Assembly: GCF_014203895.1 (NCBI RefSeq)
Contig: NZ_JACHJY010000012.1
Span: forward strand, 1-64,000
Reading direction: 5' to 3'
Source: Streptomyces nymphaeiformis
GTDB taxonomy: Bacteria > Actinomycetota > Actinomycetes > Streptomycetales > Streptomycetaceae
DNA length: 64,000 nt
Shown piece by piece: positions 25,256 to 33,262 of the stretch. The notes under the pieces were generated by a model. It did no database searches. It worked only from the letters and a program-made list of their open reading frames with translations, and was not told the DNA's origin. Made by a program: the position numbers and the translations under genes. How positions within the stretch are numbered: position 1 is the stretch's first letter; each line of letters begins with the position of its first letter.

Positions 25256-26767
25256 ATGAACGAGACCGCACACGCCCTGGGCGAGTCCCGCACGCTCTGG
25301 GAGCTCGTCGAGCGCCGCGCCGCCCTCACCCCCGACCGGCCCGTCCTCCTCCAGGACGACCGCGTCCTCACCTTCGGCGCCCTGCGCGAGCGCGCCGAGC
25401 GCTGCGCCGCCGGACTCCACGGGATGGGCGTGCGGCCCGGCACCGTCGTCGCCTGGCAGCTGCCCACCCGCATCGAGACCGCCGTGCTCTCCTTCGCGCT
25501 CGCCCGCATCGGCGCCGTGCAGTCCCCGGTGATCCCCTTCTACCGCGACAAGGAGGTCGGCTTCGCGCTGCGCGAGTCCCGGGCCGAGTTCTTCGCGGTC
25601 CCCGGAACTTGGCGTGGATTCGACCATGCGGAGATGGCGAGGCGGCTCGGCGCGCGCGGGATCTTCGAGGCCTACGAGGACCTTCCGGACGGCGACCCGG
25701 CCGTCCTGCCCCCGCCGCCCGCCTCCGGCACCGACGTCCGCTGGATCTACTGGACCTCCGGCACCACCTCCGACCCCAAGGGCGTCCTGCACACCGACCG
25801 CTCGCTCCTCGCCGGCGGCGCCTGCCTCGCCCACGCCCTGCACCTGACCGCCGAGGACGTCGGCTCGATGGCCTTCCCGTACGCGCACATCGCCGGGCCC
25901 GACTACACGGTGATGCTCCTGCTGTACGGGTTCCCGGCCGTGATGTTCGAGCAGTTCGCGCTGCCCGAGGCGCTCGACGCGTACAACCGGCACGGCGTGA
26001 CCGTCGCCGGCGGCTCCACCGCCTTCTACTCGATGTTCCTCGCCGAGCAGCGCAAACAGCCCGGGAAGCCCGTCATCCCCACCCTCCGCCTGCTCGCCGG
26101 CGGCGGGGCGCCCAAGCCGCCGGAGATCTACCACGCGGTACGGAAGGAACTCGGCTGCCAGCTCACGCACGGGTACGGCATGACCGAGGTCCCCATGATC
26201 ACGATGGGCGCCCCCGACGACACCGAGGAGAACCTCGCCGGCACCGAGGGCCGCCCGCCCGCCGGCATGGAGATACGGATCACCGGCGACGGCGAGGTCC
26301 GGCTCCGCGGCGAGGCCGTCTGCCGGGGCTACCTCGACCCGGCGCAGACGGCCGCCGCCTTCGACGAGGACGGCTTCCTCGTCACCGGCGACGTCGGGCA
26401 CCTCACGCCGAGCGGCCATCTCGTCCTCACGGGCCGCATCAAGGACATCATCATCCGCAAGGGAGAGAACATCTCGGCCAAGGAGATCGAGGACCTCCTC
26501 CACCGGCACCCGGACGTGGGCGACGCCGCCGTCATCGGCCTGCCGGACGCCGAGCGCGGCGAACGCGTCTGCGCCGTCGTCGAACAGCCCCCGGGCGCCG
26601 CCCCGCTCGGCCTCCCGCAGGTCACGGCCTTCCTGCGGGAGGCCGGTCTTTCCGTCCACAAGCTGCCGGAGCAGCTGGAGGTGGTGGACGCGCTCCCCCG
26701 CAACGAGACCCTGCGCAAGGTGCTCAAGTACAAGCTCAGGGAGCGATTCGGCCCGGCACCCCGGTGA
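25256..26767 (+). CDS. AMP-forming acyl-CoA ligase
   Basis: 503 residues of the ANL superfamily. P-loop YWTSGTTSDPKGVLHTD, GYGMTEVP, LVTGDVGHL and GRIKDIIIRKGENISAKEIE are present; the C-terminal Lys region reads NETLRKVLKYKLRE. It resembles cyclohexanecarboxylate/long-chain CoA ligases and probably activates the acid substrate entering this pathway. AGAGGAG at 25243 gives a strong ribosome site. Divergent from amidohydrolase-ACAD genes behind site 5b. Its 3' end overlaps the convergent STAS gene by 32 bp. Confidence 0.92.
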   Translation: MNETAHALGESRTLWELVERRAALTPDRPVLLQDDRVLTFGALRERAERCAAGLHGMGVRPGTVVAWQLPTRIETAVLSFALARIGAVQSPVIPFYRDKEVGFALRESRAEFFAVPGTWRGFDHAEMARRLGARGIFEAYEDLPDGDPAVLPPPPASGTDVRWIYWTSGTTSDPKGVLHTDRSLLAGGACLAHALHLTAEDVGSMAFPYAHIAGPDYTVMLLLYGFPAVMFEQFALPEALDAYNRHGVTVAGGSTAFYSMFLAEQRKQPGKPVIPTLRLLAGGGAPKPPEIYHAVRKELGCQLTHGYGMTEVPMITMGAPDDTEENLAGTEGRPPAGMEIRITGDGEVRLRGEAVCRGYLDPAQTAAAFDEDGFLVTGDVGHLTPSGHLVLTGRIKDIIIRKGENISAKEIEDLLHRHPDVGDAAVIGLPDAERGERVCAVVEQPPGAAPLGLPQVTAFLREAGLSVHKLPEQLEVVDALPRNETLRKVLKYKLRERFGPAPR

Positions 26768-27134
26768 CTCCGCCGACCGCCCCCGGCACGTCCTCGTACA
26801 CGTCGAAGAGGCGGCGCACGCCGAGCGCGGAGAGCACCCGCCCGACGTGACCGTCCCTGTCCTCCTCGGGAAGGATCAGGCGCAGCCGGCCGCCGCAGGA
26901 GCGCAGCAGACGGCGGGAGGCGATCAGCACGCCGACGCCGCTGGAGTCGCAGAACCGCACGGCGGACAGGTCGACCACCAGGTCGTGGCGGCCGCCCGCG
27001 ACGGCGTCGTGGACGCGGCGGCGTATCCGGGGGGAGGTGACCAGGTCCAGTTCCCCCCGGACACGGAGAACCGTCCAGGAGCCGTACTCGTCCTCGTCGA
27101 CCTCGATCGTCGTCACGGTCGCCGCCTGCCCCAC
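26736..27134 (-). CDS. STAS-domain anti-sigma factor antagonist
   Basis: 132 residues. The STAS fold includes LRVRGELDLVTSPRIR and the phosphorylation motif VRFCDSSGVGVLIASRRL, with Asp63 and Ser64/Ser65, as in SpoIIAA/RsbV. Unphosphorylated forms bind RsbW-type ATPases to free a sigma factor. Divergent from an ECF sigma gene with a 144-bp gap. GTG 27134 was used. Confidence 0.88.
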   Translation of the reverse strand: MGQAATVTTIEVDEDEYGSWTVLRVRGELDLVTSPRIRRRVHDAVAGGRHDLVVDLSAVRFCDSSGVGVLIASRRLLRSCGGRLRLILPEEDRDGHVGRVLSALGVRRLFDVYEDVPGAVGGVTGVPGRIAP

Positions 27135-27278
27135 CGGCGGGCTCCGAAACCCCCGATCCCGGGGATGACGCTTTCCTTACCATCGCCATCCGCGTCAAGG
27201 GCGCACTTGCGGCAAACAGTCGTGCGTTGTCGGAGCGGCGCACTACCGTGGACGAGAACCTGAAGGGGCGGAGGCCGC

Positions 27279-27860
27279 ATGGCGATGGACACACCACCGC
27301 GCTGGGACCGCAGGATGCAGCAGCGGCTGGCGCGCGGGGAGGCCGCTGCCCTCGGCGAGTTCTACGACCGGTTCGCCGCCCTGGTGCACTCCCTCGCCCA
27401 CCGGGTCCTCGACGACGACGCGGCGGCCGACCAGGTCACCCGCGAGGTCTTCGGCTACATCTGGGAGAACCCCGACTCGTACGACCCGAAGCAGGGCAAC
27501 ATGCGCTCGTGGGTCGCCAAGCTGACCCAGCGGCAGGCCGTGCACCGGCTGCGGCAGGCCGAGGCCCTGGCGTACGCGGAGACGGGCGTCGGCTCCGCCG
27601 AGGAGCTGGAGCAGAAGGTCCACCGGGCCACGGTCGCCGCCCGCGCCGACTACATCGTGACGTCCATGCCCGCGCCGCTGCGCAAGGCGCTCGAACTGGC
27701 GTACTTCCAGCGCCGCGACTACCGCCAGACCGCCGCCGACCTCGGCGTCACCGAGGACGAGGCGCGCCGGCGCCTCCGGCTCGGACTCCAGCTGCTCTCC
27801 TCCGCGAACACCCGGCCGCTCGAAGGGTCCTCGCCGCCCGGCTACGGACGACCGCGGTGA
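27279..27860 (+). CDS. ECF-type RNA polymerase sigma factor
   Basis: 193 residues with sigma region 2 (LGEFYDRFAALVHSLAHRVL, VTREVFGYIWENP, MRSWVAKLTQRQAVHRLR) and region 4 (PAPLRKALELAYFQRRDYRQTAADLGVTEDEARRR split over the HTH). The downstream anti-sigma gene overlaps its stop by GTGA, the usual arrangement of a sigma factor with its own regulator. ATG 27279 follows GGGGCGGAGG. Promoter specificity cannot be read from the sequence. Confidence 0.88.
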   Translation: MAMDTPPRWDRRMQQRLARGEAAALGEFYDRFAALVHSLAHRVLDDDAAADQVTREVFGYIWENPDSYDPKQGNMRSWVAKLTQRQAVHRLRQAEALAYAETGVGSAEELEQKVHRATVAARADYIVTSMPAPLRKALELAYFQRRDYRQTAADLGVTEDEARRRLRLGLQLLSSANTRPLEGSSPPGYGRPR

Positions 27861-29128
27861 CCGGGGCGAACGGCGACGCGGACGACGTCGCACGCGCCCC
27901 GTGGATACCGGGACCGCGCCGGTCGGCGGACGACCACGCCGACCTGACGGCGCCGCTGCCGGAGGTCGCCGAGGCGCAGGGGGACGAACCGGAAAGAGAC
28001 GAGGAGGAACCGGAGGTACAGGTACCGGACCTCTCTCACAACGTGCTCAAGTCCCTCCTCGGGGCCTGGGCGCTCTCGGCGTGCTCCGCCGGCGAGACCA
28101 GGGCCGTCGAGATCCACCTCACCGGCTGCGCGCCCTGCGCCGACGAGGCCCTGCGGCTCCGCGACGCGGTCACGCTCCTCCACGAGGACCGGGACCTGGA
28201 CCTCGACCCGCTGCTGCGCTCCCGGGTCCTGGAGAACTGCCTGGGCCGCCGCCCGGCCCGCATCCCCGTGCCCGACTGGGTCACGCCGTACGACGCGGAG
28301 ACCGCGCGGCTCGACGCGCTCCTCAGGGACATCGGCGAGTCCGAGTGGCACGCGCCGGTACGGCTCAAGTGGTACGAGGAGGACCGCGTGGTGCGCCGCA
28401 AGGCGACCGTCGCGGCCGTCATCGGCCACCTGCTCGCGGTGGACGGCCTGGTGTCCTCGGCGCTCGGCCTGGACGACCCGCTGGGCGCGGGCGTGCCGGA
28501 GCTGTCGCCGACGGAGCGGACGGAGGCGTTCTGGGCGGCGCTCGACCGGCCGCCGAACCGGTCCCTGCGCGACCCGTGGCGCGACCAGTCGCACACCCTG
28601 ATCCGCACGGTCGCGTTCGCGGGCCGGGGCGTGGCGGACCTGACGGTGAGCTACAAGGACTTCGCCCTGCCCCTCCGGGACTCCCTCCTGGAGCGGGCCT
28701 TCGAGTGCTGGCTGCACGCGGACGACATCGCGACGGCGGTGGCCTACCCGTACGCGCCGCCCAGCGCGCCGCACCTCCACGACATGATCGACCTCGCGGC
28801 CCGGCAGCTCCCCGCGGCCCTCGCGAACCGCCGCCGCACGGGCCTCGCGGGCCCCGCGAAGGAACTCGTCGCGGCGGGTGCGGCGGGCCGCTCGCTCCAC
28901 CTGGAGGTCGAGGGCGCGGGCGGCGGCCACTGGTACATCCCCCTGGACTCCCCTGCGGCCCTCGGCTCCCCGGAGCGGGCGGTGGCCCAGGTGGCCCTGG
29001 ACGGCGTCGAGTTCTGCCAGCTGGTGGCGGGCCACATCACCCCGGAGGAGGCGGCAGCGGGCCAGGACGGCGACCGCGAGGCGATCCGCGACGTCCTGGC
29101 GGCGACGGCGTCGCTGAGCCGCCTGTAG
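27857..29128 (+). CDS. Zinc-finger anti-sigma factor fused to an MDMPI-like domain
   Basis: 423 residues. The acidic N-terminal stretch (about 25-58) is followed by a zinc anti-sigma motif with His87, Cys91 and Cys94 (HLTGCAPC) and Cys76 as possible fourth ligand. The rest resembles mycothiol-dependent maleylpyruvate isomerase/DinB-like proteins (VAAVIGHLLAVDGLV, FECWLHADDIATAV). No membrane segment was seen, so it is probably cytoplasmic. GTG 27857 overlaps the sigma-factor stop, implying coupled, near-equal production. The fused domain may sense a thiol or metal signal; that is inference. Confidence 0.82.
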   Translation: MTGANGDADDVARAPWIPGPRRSADDHADLTAPLPEVAEAQGDEPERDEEEPEVQVPDLSHNVLKSLLGAWALSACSAGETRAVEIHLTGCAPCADEALRLRDAVTLLHEDRDLDLDPLLRSRVLENCLGRRPARIPVPDWVTPYDAETARLDALLRDIGESEWHAPVRLKWYEEDRVVRRKATVAAVIGHLLAVDGLVSSALGLDDPLGAGVPELSPTERTEAFWAALDRPPNRSLRDPWRDQSHTLIRTVAFAGRGVADLTVSYKDFALPLRDSLLERAFECWLHADDIATAVAYPYAPPSAPHLHDMIDLAARQLPAALANRRRTGLAGPAKELVAAGAAGRSLHLEVEGAGGGHWYIPLDSPAALGSPERAVAQVALDGVEFCQLVAGHITPEEAAAGQDGDREAIRDVLAATASLSRL

Positions 29129-29144
29129 CCGCCGTCCGCGGCTG

Positions 29145-29996
29145 CTACGCGAAGACCACCGTGCGGCGGCCGTTCAGGAGGATTCGGCGTTCCGCGTGCC
29201 ACTTGACCGCCCGGGCCAGGGCCTGGCACTCGACGTCGCGGCCGATCGCCACCAGCTGGTCCGGGGTCACCTCGTGGCCGACGCGTTCGACCTCCTGCTC
29301 GATGATCGGGCCCTCGTCGAGGTCGGCCGTCACGTAGTGCGCGGTCGCGCCGATGAGCTTGACGCCGCGGGCGTGCGCCTGGTGGTAGGGCTTGGCGCCC
29401 TTGAAGCTGGGGAGGAAGGAGTGGTGGATGTTGATGATCCGCCCGGAGAGCTGCTTGCAGAGGTCGTCCGACAGGACCTGCATGTAGCGGGCCAGGACGA
29501 CCAGCTCCACGTTCTCGGACCGCACGAGCTCCAGGAGCTCCGCCTCCGCCTCGGGCTTGTTCTCCTTGGTGACCGGGATGTGCCGGAACGGGATCCCGTA
29601 CGAGCCCACCAGCTCCTGGAACTCCGTGTGGTTGGAGACGACCGCGACGATCTCCACCGGCAGCGCCCCGATCCGCGACCGGAAGAGCAGGTCGTTGAGG
29701 CAGTGGCCGAACTTGGAGACCATGAGCACGACCCGCATGGGCTGGTCGGCGCGGTTTATCTGCCAGTCCATGGCGAAGGAGTCGCCGACGGCGGCGAAGC
29801 TGGCCCGGAGCTTGTCGACCGTCACCGGGCTCTCGGCCGAGAAGTGGACCCGCATGAAGAAGAGACCCGTGTCGCGGTCTCCGAACTGCTGGCTGTCCTC
29901 GATGTTGCACCCGGTGATGAACAGGTAGCTCGACACGGCGTGCACGATGCCCTGCTTGTCCGGGCACGAGAGCGTGAGGACGTACTGGTCGGTCAT
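29145..29996 (-). CDS. purU: Formyltetrahydrofolate deformylase
   Basis: 283 residues. The N-terminal ACT domain (TLSCPDKQGIVHAVSSYL) senses amino acids, and the C-terminal formyl-transferase fold has VLMVSKFGHCLNDLL, SNHTEF, INIHHSFLPSF and YVTADLDEGPIIEQ, the classical PurU set with Asn/His/Asp catalytic residues. It hydrolyses 10-formyl-THF to formate and THF, balancing one-carbon units for purine synthesis. ATG 29996 is six codons inside a longer frame. The 3' remnant of an interrupted gene lies 45 bp upstream on the same strand. Confidence 0.95.
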   Translation of the reverse strand: MTDQYVLTLSCPDKQGIVHAVSSYLFITGCNIEDSQQFGDRDTGLFFMRVHFSAESPVTVDKLRASFAAVGDSFAMDWQINRADQPMRVVLMVSKFGHCLNDLLFRSRIGALPVEIVAVVSNHTEFQELVGSYGIPFRHIPVTKENKPEAEAELLELVRSENVELVVLARYMQVLSDDLCKQLSGRIINIHHSFLPSFKGAKPYHQAHARGVKLIGATAHYVTADLDEGPIIEQEVERVGHEVTPDQLVAIGRDVECQALARAVKWHAERRILLNGRRTVVFA

Positions 29997-30041
29997 CCCG
30001 TCAGCCTGCCACACCCCGCCCGCCCGGGAGACGACCGTCCG

Positions 30042-30083
30042 TCAGGCGGAACGCCTCAGGACCGGGTCACCGGCAGATTTCAC
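30042..30083 (-). pseudogene. 3' remnant of the gene interrupted by the TnpB element
   Basis: Read on the minus strand, 30083-30042 gives VKSAGDPVLRRSA and a stop. It follows in frame from codon ATC at 31350-31348 if the element 30084-31347 is removed, giving ...LDVLRIVKSAGDPVLRRSA. This is a reconstruction, not a comparison with an uninterrupted copy. Confidence 0.55.
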
Positions 30084-31347
30084 GTTCAGCTGTGAGAGCG
30101 TTACTTTGCGAGAGTGACCACGACGGGCGTGAGGCGGGCGTTCAAGTACCGCTTCTATCCGACTGACGCGCAGGCCGCTGAGCTCTCGCGCACGTTCGGG
30201 TGTGCGCGAAAGGTTTACAACCTGGCGCTTGAGGCCCGTACGGAGGCATGGGCACGGCAGCAGCGGGTCGACTACAACCAGACCTCGGCCATGCTGACCG
30301 CGTGGAAGAAGACCGAGGAGCCGGCCTACCTCAACGAGGTCTCGTCGGTGCCGTTGCAGCAGGCCCTGCGGCACCTGCAGGCGGCGTTCACCGACTTCTT
30401 CGGCAAGCGGGCGAAGTACCCGCGGTTCAAGTCGCGGAAGAGGTCCCGGAAGTCCGCCGAGTACACCACGTCCGGCTTCCGGTTCCGGGACGGACGGCTC
30501 ACGTTGGCGAAGATGTCCGAGGCGCTGGACCTCGTATGGTCACGCCCCTTGCCGACGGGGGCAGTGCCGTCGACGGTGACCGTGTCGCAGGACGCGGCGG
30601 GGCGCTGGTTCGTCTCGCTGCTGTGCGAGGACCCGTCCGTGAAGCCGTTCCCCGCCACGGACGCGGCCGTCGGCGTCGATGCCGGCCTGGACCACCTGCT
30701 GACCCTCTCCACCGGGGAGAAGATCGCCAACCCCCGGCATGAGCGCCGTGACCGTGCCGCTCTGGGCAGAGCCCAGCGGATCCTCTCCCGCAAGGCTCCG
30801 GGTGACGGCGCCAACCGTCGCAAGGCCCGGCGGAAGGTCGCCAGGATCCACGCCCGCATGGCCGACAGGCGGCGTGACGGGCTGCACAAGCTGACCATTC
30901 GACTCGTTCGTGAGAACCAAACGATCGTGATCGAAGACCTGAGCGTCCGCACCATGGTCAGGAACCGGAGCCTGGCCCGCGCCATCAGTGATGCGGCGCG
31001 GTCGGAGTTCCGGGGCATGCTGGAGTACAAGGCCGCCTGGTACGGGCGGGAAGTGATCGCCGTCGACCGCTTCTTCCCCTCCTCCACGCTGTGCTCCCAG
31101 TGCGGCAGGCTCGCCGAGAGCCTCCCGCTGCACGTCCGCACCTGGACGTGCGAGGGCTGCGGCACGACCCACGACCGGGACGTGAACGCGGCGAAGAACC
31201 TCAAGGCCGCCGGGCTGGCGGTGTCGGTCTGTGGAGCCGGCGCAAGACCCCGACGGAGAACTCCGGACGGGCAGCCGACGACGAAGCAGAAAACCCCACG
31301 GCGCAAGCCGCAGGACTCCCCCTCCTTCAGGAGGGGGAGGAAGTCAA
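30084..31347 (+). mobile_element. Solo TnpB element, IS200/IS605 (IS1341) group
   Basis: About 1264 bp. Left edge follows TTCAC (30079-30083); the right end carries a 10-bp hairpin (31316-31339, TTCA loop) and ends in TCAA (31344-31347), as in IS608-like elements. No TnpA gene is present, so it cannot move alone. Both edges are inferred from restoration of the reading frame and the end motifs. It interrupts the conserved gene at 31348-31848. Confidence 0.75.
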
Positions 31348-31508
31348 GATACGGAGCACGTCGAGGGAGCGCGGGGGTGTGTCGGGGTCCTCGCCGTCGG
31401 CCTGGGCCAGGCGTACGTGGGCGTCGCGGGCGGCGCGTACGGCCTCGGGCCAGCCGGGGTGGGCGAGGTAGGCGGAGACGGGGGCGTCGGGTCCGACCTG
31501 GTGCATGA
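30114..31508 (+). CDS. tnpB: RNA-guided nuclease TnpB
   Basis: RuvC-type nuclease. Catalytic residues look intact: Asp189 in GVDAGLDH, Glu274 in VIEDLS, Asp356 in DRDVNAA, and the zinc ribbon Cys327, 330, 346, 349. The N-terminal helical part (FKYRFYPT, CARKVYNLAL) is typical. TnpB uses a guide RNA made from the element's right end to cut matching DNA beside a short target motif. No stop occurs before the right end at 31347, so the frame runs about 53 codons into the interrupted gene, adding an Arg/Gly-rich tail. GTG 30114 was used. Confidence 0.88.
   Translation: MTTTGVRRAFKYRFYPTDAQAAELSRTFGCARKVYNLALEARTEAWARQQRVDYNQTSAMLTAWKKTEEPAYLNEVSSVPLQQALRHLQAAFTDFFGKRAKYPRFKSRKRSRKSAEYTTSGFRFRDGRLTLAKMSEALDLVWSRPLPTGAVPSTVTVSQDAAGRWFVSLLCEDPSVKPFPATDAAVGVDAGLDHLLTLSTGEKIANPRHERRDRAALGRAQRILSRKAPGDGANRRKARRKVARIHARMADRRRDGLHKLTIRLVRENQTIVIEDLSVRTMVRNRSLARAISDAARSEFRGMLEYKAAWYGREVIAVDRFFPSSTLCSQCGRLAESLPLHVRTWTCEGCGTTHDRDVNAAKNLKAAGLAVSVCGAGARPRRRTPDGQPTTKQKTPRRKPQDSPSFRRGRKSRYGARRGSAGVCRGPRRRPGPGVRGRRGRRVRPRASRGGRGRRRRGRRVRPGA
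31220..31367 (+). ncRNA. Candidate omega/reRNA at the right end of tnpB
   Basis: By analogy with characterised TnpB systems, the 3' end of the tnpB message forms a scaffold, including the hairpin at 31316-31339, and continues past TCAA into about 16-20 bases of flanking DNA as guide. Here the guide would begin at 31348 with GATACGGAGCACGTCGAGGG. The 5' end is arbitrary. Confidence 0.5.
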
Positions 31509-31848
31509 TGCGCAGCACCCGCAGGACGGCGACGTCGACGAGGGCGGCCTCGCCGGAGTCGCGGAAGATCGAGCCGACGTACTTCTCGGCGGACCAGTTG
31601 TCGAGCCAGGTGTCCTCGACGAGGCGGTAGACGGCGTCGGTGACGTCGCCGTACCCCTCCTGGCCGGTCAGCCAGGTCGTCTCGTGGAATCCGGGGTCGG
31701 AGAGCATGTGCAGCGCCGAGCGCACGTTGCTGCGCCAGCGCCACCACGGCATGTCGTTGAGCGGCATGCCGCCCATGGTGGAGGAGCGACGGCCGCGACG
31801 GGAAGAGTTAACCGAACCGGAGACCGAACCGGGGACTGCACTGGACAT
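31327..31848 (-). pseudogene. Conserved hypothetical gene truncated by the TnpB element
   Basis: The 5' part of a gene for a soluble protein (starts MSSAVPGSVSGSVNSS; core MPWWRWRSNVRSALHMLSD, WLTGQEGYGDVTDAVYRLVE, AYLAHPGWPEAVRAARDAH). Native sequence ends at codon ATC (31348); the last residues (LTSSPS) and stop come from the element. If the element is excised, 14 more codons follow in frame at 30083-30042. I do not recognise the family; it may be Streptomyces-specific. The truncated protein loses only about 14 residues and may still work. Confidence 0.75.
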
Positions 31849-31981
31849 CGTTCGATCGTACGTTCCCTTGTCCGGTAAGCGGACTCGCCCCCTCCTCTCC
31901 CCGGTCGCCCACCCCCGCAATTCACCTTCGCGTCACCCACCGTTGAACCGCGCTCACTCCCGCGTTACCCGTGAGGCGGAA

Positions 31982-33256
31982 ATGTGCATGCCCATGACCG
32001 GTAGGCGACTTTCCTCACTCCTCGCGTACGTCACGACCGCGGCGACCGGAGCGTCGCTGCTCACCGGGTGCGGCGTTCTCCCTGGGGCCACGGGGGGCTC
32101 CAGGGAGCCCGTCACTGTGATGACCTGGGCTCCCGACCAGACCCGGGCCACCAACATGCCCGGAATGCCCGCCATGGCGCAGACCTACGCCCGCTGGGTC
32201 AACTCCCAGGGCGGCATCGACGGGCACGAACTGCGCGTCCTCACCTGCAACGAGCAGAACACCACCGCCGGCGCCGCCGCCTGCGCCCGCCGGGCCGTGC
32301 GCGAGAAGGCGGTCGCCGTCGTCGGCTCGTACAGCCAGAACGGCCGCGCCTTCATGGCCCCGCTGGAGGCCGCGGGCATCCCGTACATCGGCGGCTACGG
32401 CATCGCGGAGGACGAGTTCACCAGCCCGCTCTCCTACCCCGTCAACGGCGGAGTGGCCTCCCTCGTCGCCGGGCACGGCATGCAGCTCGCGGGCTCCTGC
32501 GACAGGGTCTCGCTCGTCCGCCCCGACACCACCGCGGGGGACAAGCTCCCCGAGCTCCTCGACTCCGGCCTGCACAAGGCCAGTCACCGGGGCGCCGTCG
32601 ACATCCCGGCCCTGGAGGACGCCGCCGAGTACACCGAGCAGGCGGACCGGGCCCGCACCCGCGCCGGCGACGAGAAGGGCTGCGTGACCGCCGTCCTCGG
32701 CGAGCGCACCCAGACCTTCTTCGACTCCTTCCGCCGTCTCCCCCGGGAGGAGCGGAAGCAGAAGGCCACCGTCCGCATCTCCTCGGTCCTCGGCAGCGTC
32801 GACCAGCCCGTCATCGACCGCACCGGCGGCCCCCACAGCCCCTTCGAGGGCGCGTACGTCACCGGCTGGTACCCGGAGGCCGGCGACAAGAGCTGGGCGC
32901 CGATGCGCAAGGTCATCCAGGAGTTCGCCTTCGCCGACAACCGGGTCGACCCGGCCGACGCCGGCGTCCAGACCACCTGGATCGCCTACACGGTCCTCAA
33001 GGAGGTCGTCGAGAACCTCCACCAGGACGAGATCACGGCCACGGAGATCAGCCACGCCCTCGACCGCGGCGAGCGGATCGACACCGGCGGCCTCACCCCC
33101 AGCCTGCGCTGGAAGTACGAGGACCTGCTCGGCGCCCCCGGCTTCACCCGGATCGTCAACCACGAGGTGACGTTCCAGGTGGTCCGCCAAGGGCGGCTCG
33201 TGGCGCAGAAGCCCGGCTTCGTCGACGTCGGCGAGACCGTGCTCAGCGCCCCGTAA
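31982..33256 (+). CDS. ABC-type substrate-binding lipoprotein
   Basis: 424 residues. The signal region ends in a lipobox (SLLTGC, Cys30), so it is anchored outside the membrane. The mature part is a periplasmic-binding type-I fold of the branched-chain amino-acid receptor group (YARWVNSQGGIDGHELRVL, VVGSYSQNGRAFMAPLEAAGIPY). No transporter genes are adjacent, so it may serve a distant transporter or act as a sensor. ATG 31982 follows GAGG; ATG 31988 and 31994 are alternatives. Confidence 0.88.
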   Translation: MCMPMTGRRLSSLLAYVTTAATGASLLTGCGVLPGATGGSREPVTVMTWAPDQTRATNMPGMPAMAQTYARWVNSQGGIDGHELRVLTCNEQNTTAGAAACARRAVREKAVAVVGSYSQNGRAFMAPLEAAGIPYIGGYGIAEDEFTSPLSYPVNGGVASLVAGHGMQLAGSCDRVSLVRPDTTAGDKLPELLDSGLHKASHRGAVDIPALEDAAEYTEQADRARTRAGDEKGCVTAVLGERTQTFFDSFRRLPREERKQKATVRISSVLGSVDQPVIDRTGGPHSPFEGAYVTGWYPEAGDKSWAPMRKVIQEFAFADNRVDPADAGVQTTWIAYTVLKEVVENLHQDEITATEISHALDRGERIDTGGLTPSLRWKYEDLLGAPGFTRIVNHEVTFQVVRQGRLVAQKPGFVDVGETVLSAP

Positions 33257-33262
33257 GCCCGC

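Noticed and set aside
30039..30044. CGTCAG near the tnpB left end as a further operator
   Set aside because: The left half does not match the dyad and it lies within the interrupted gene remnant.
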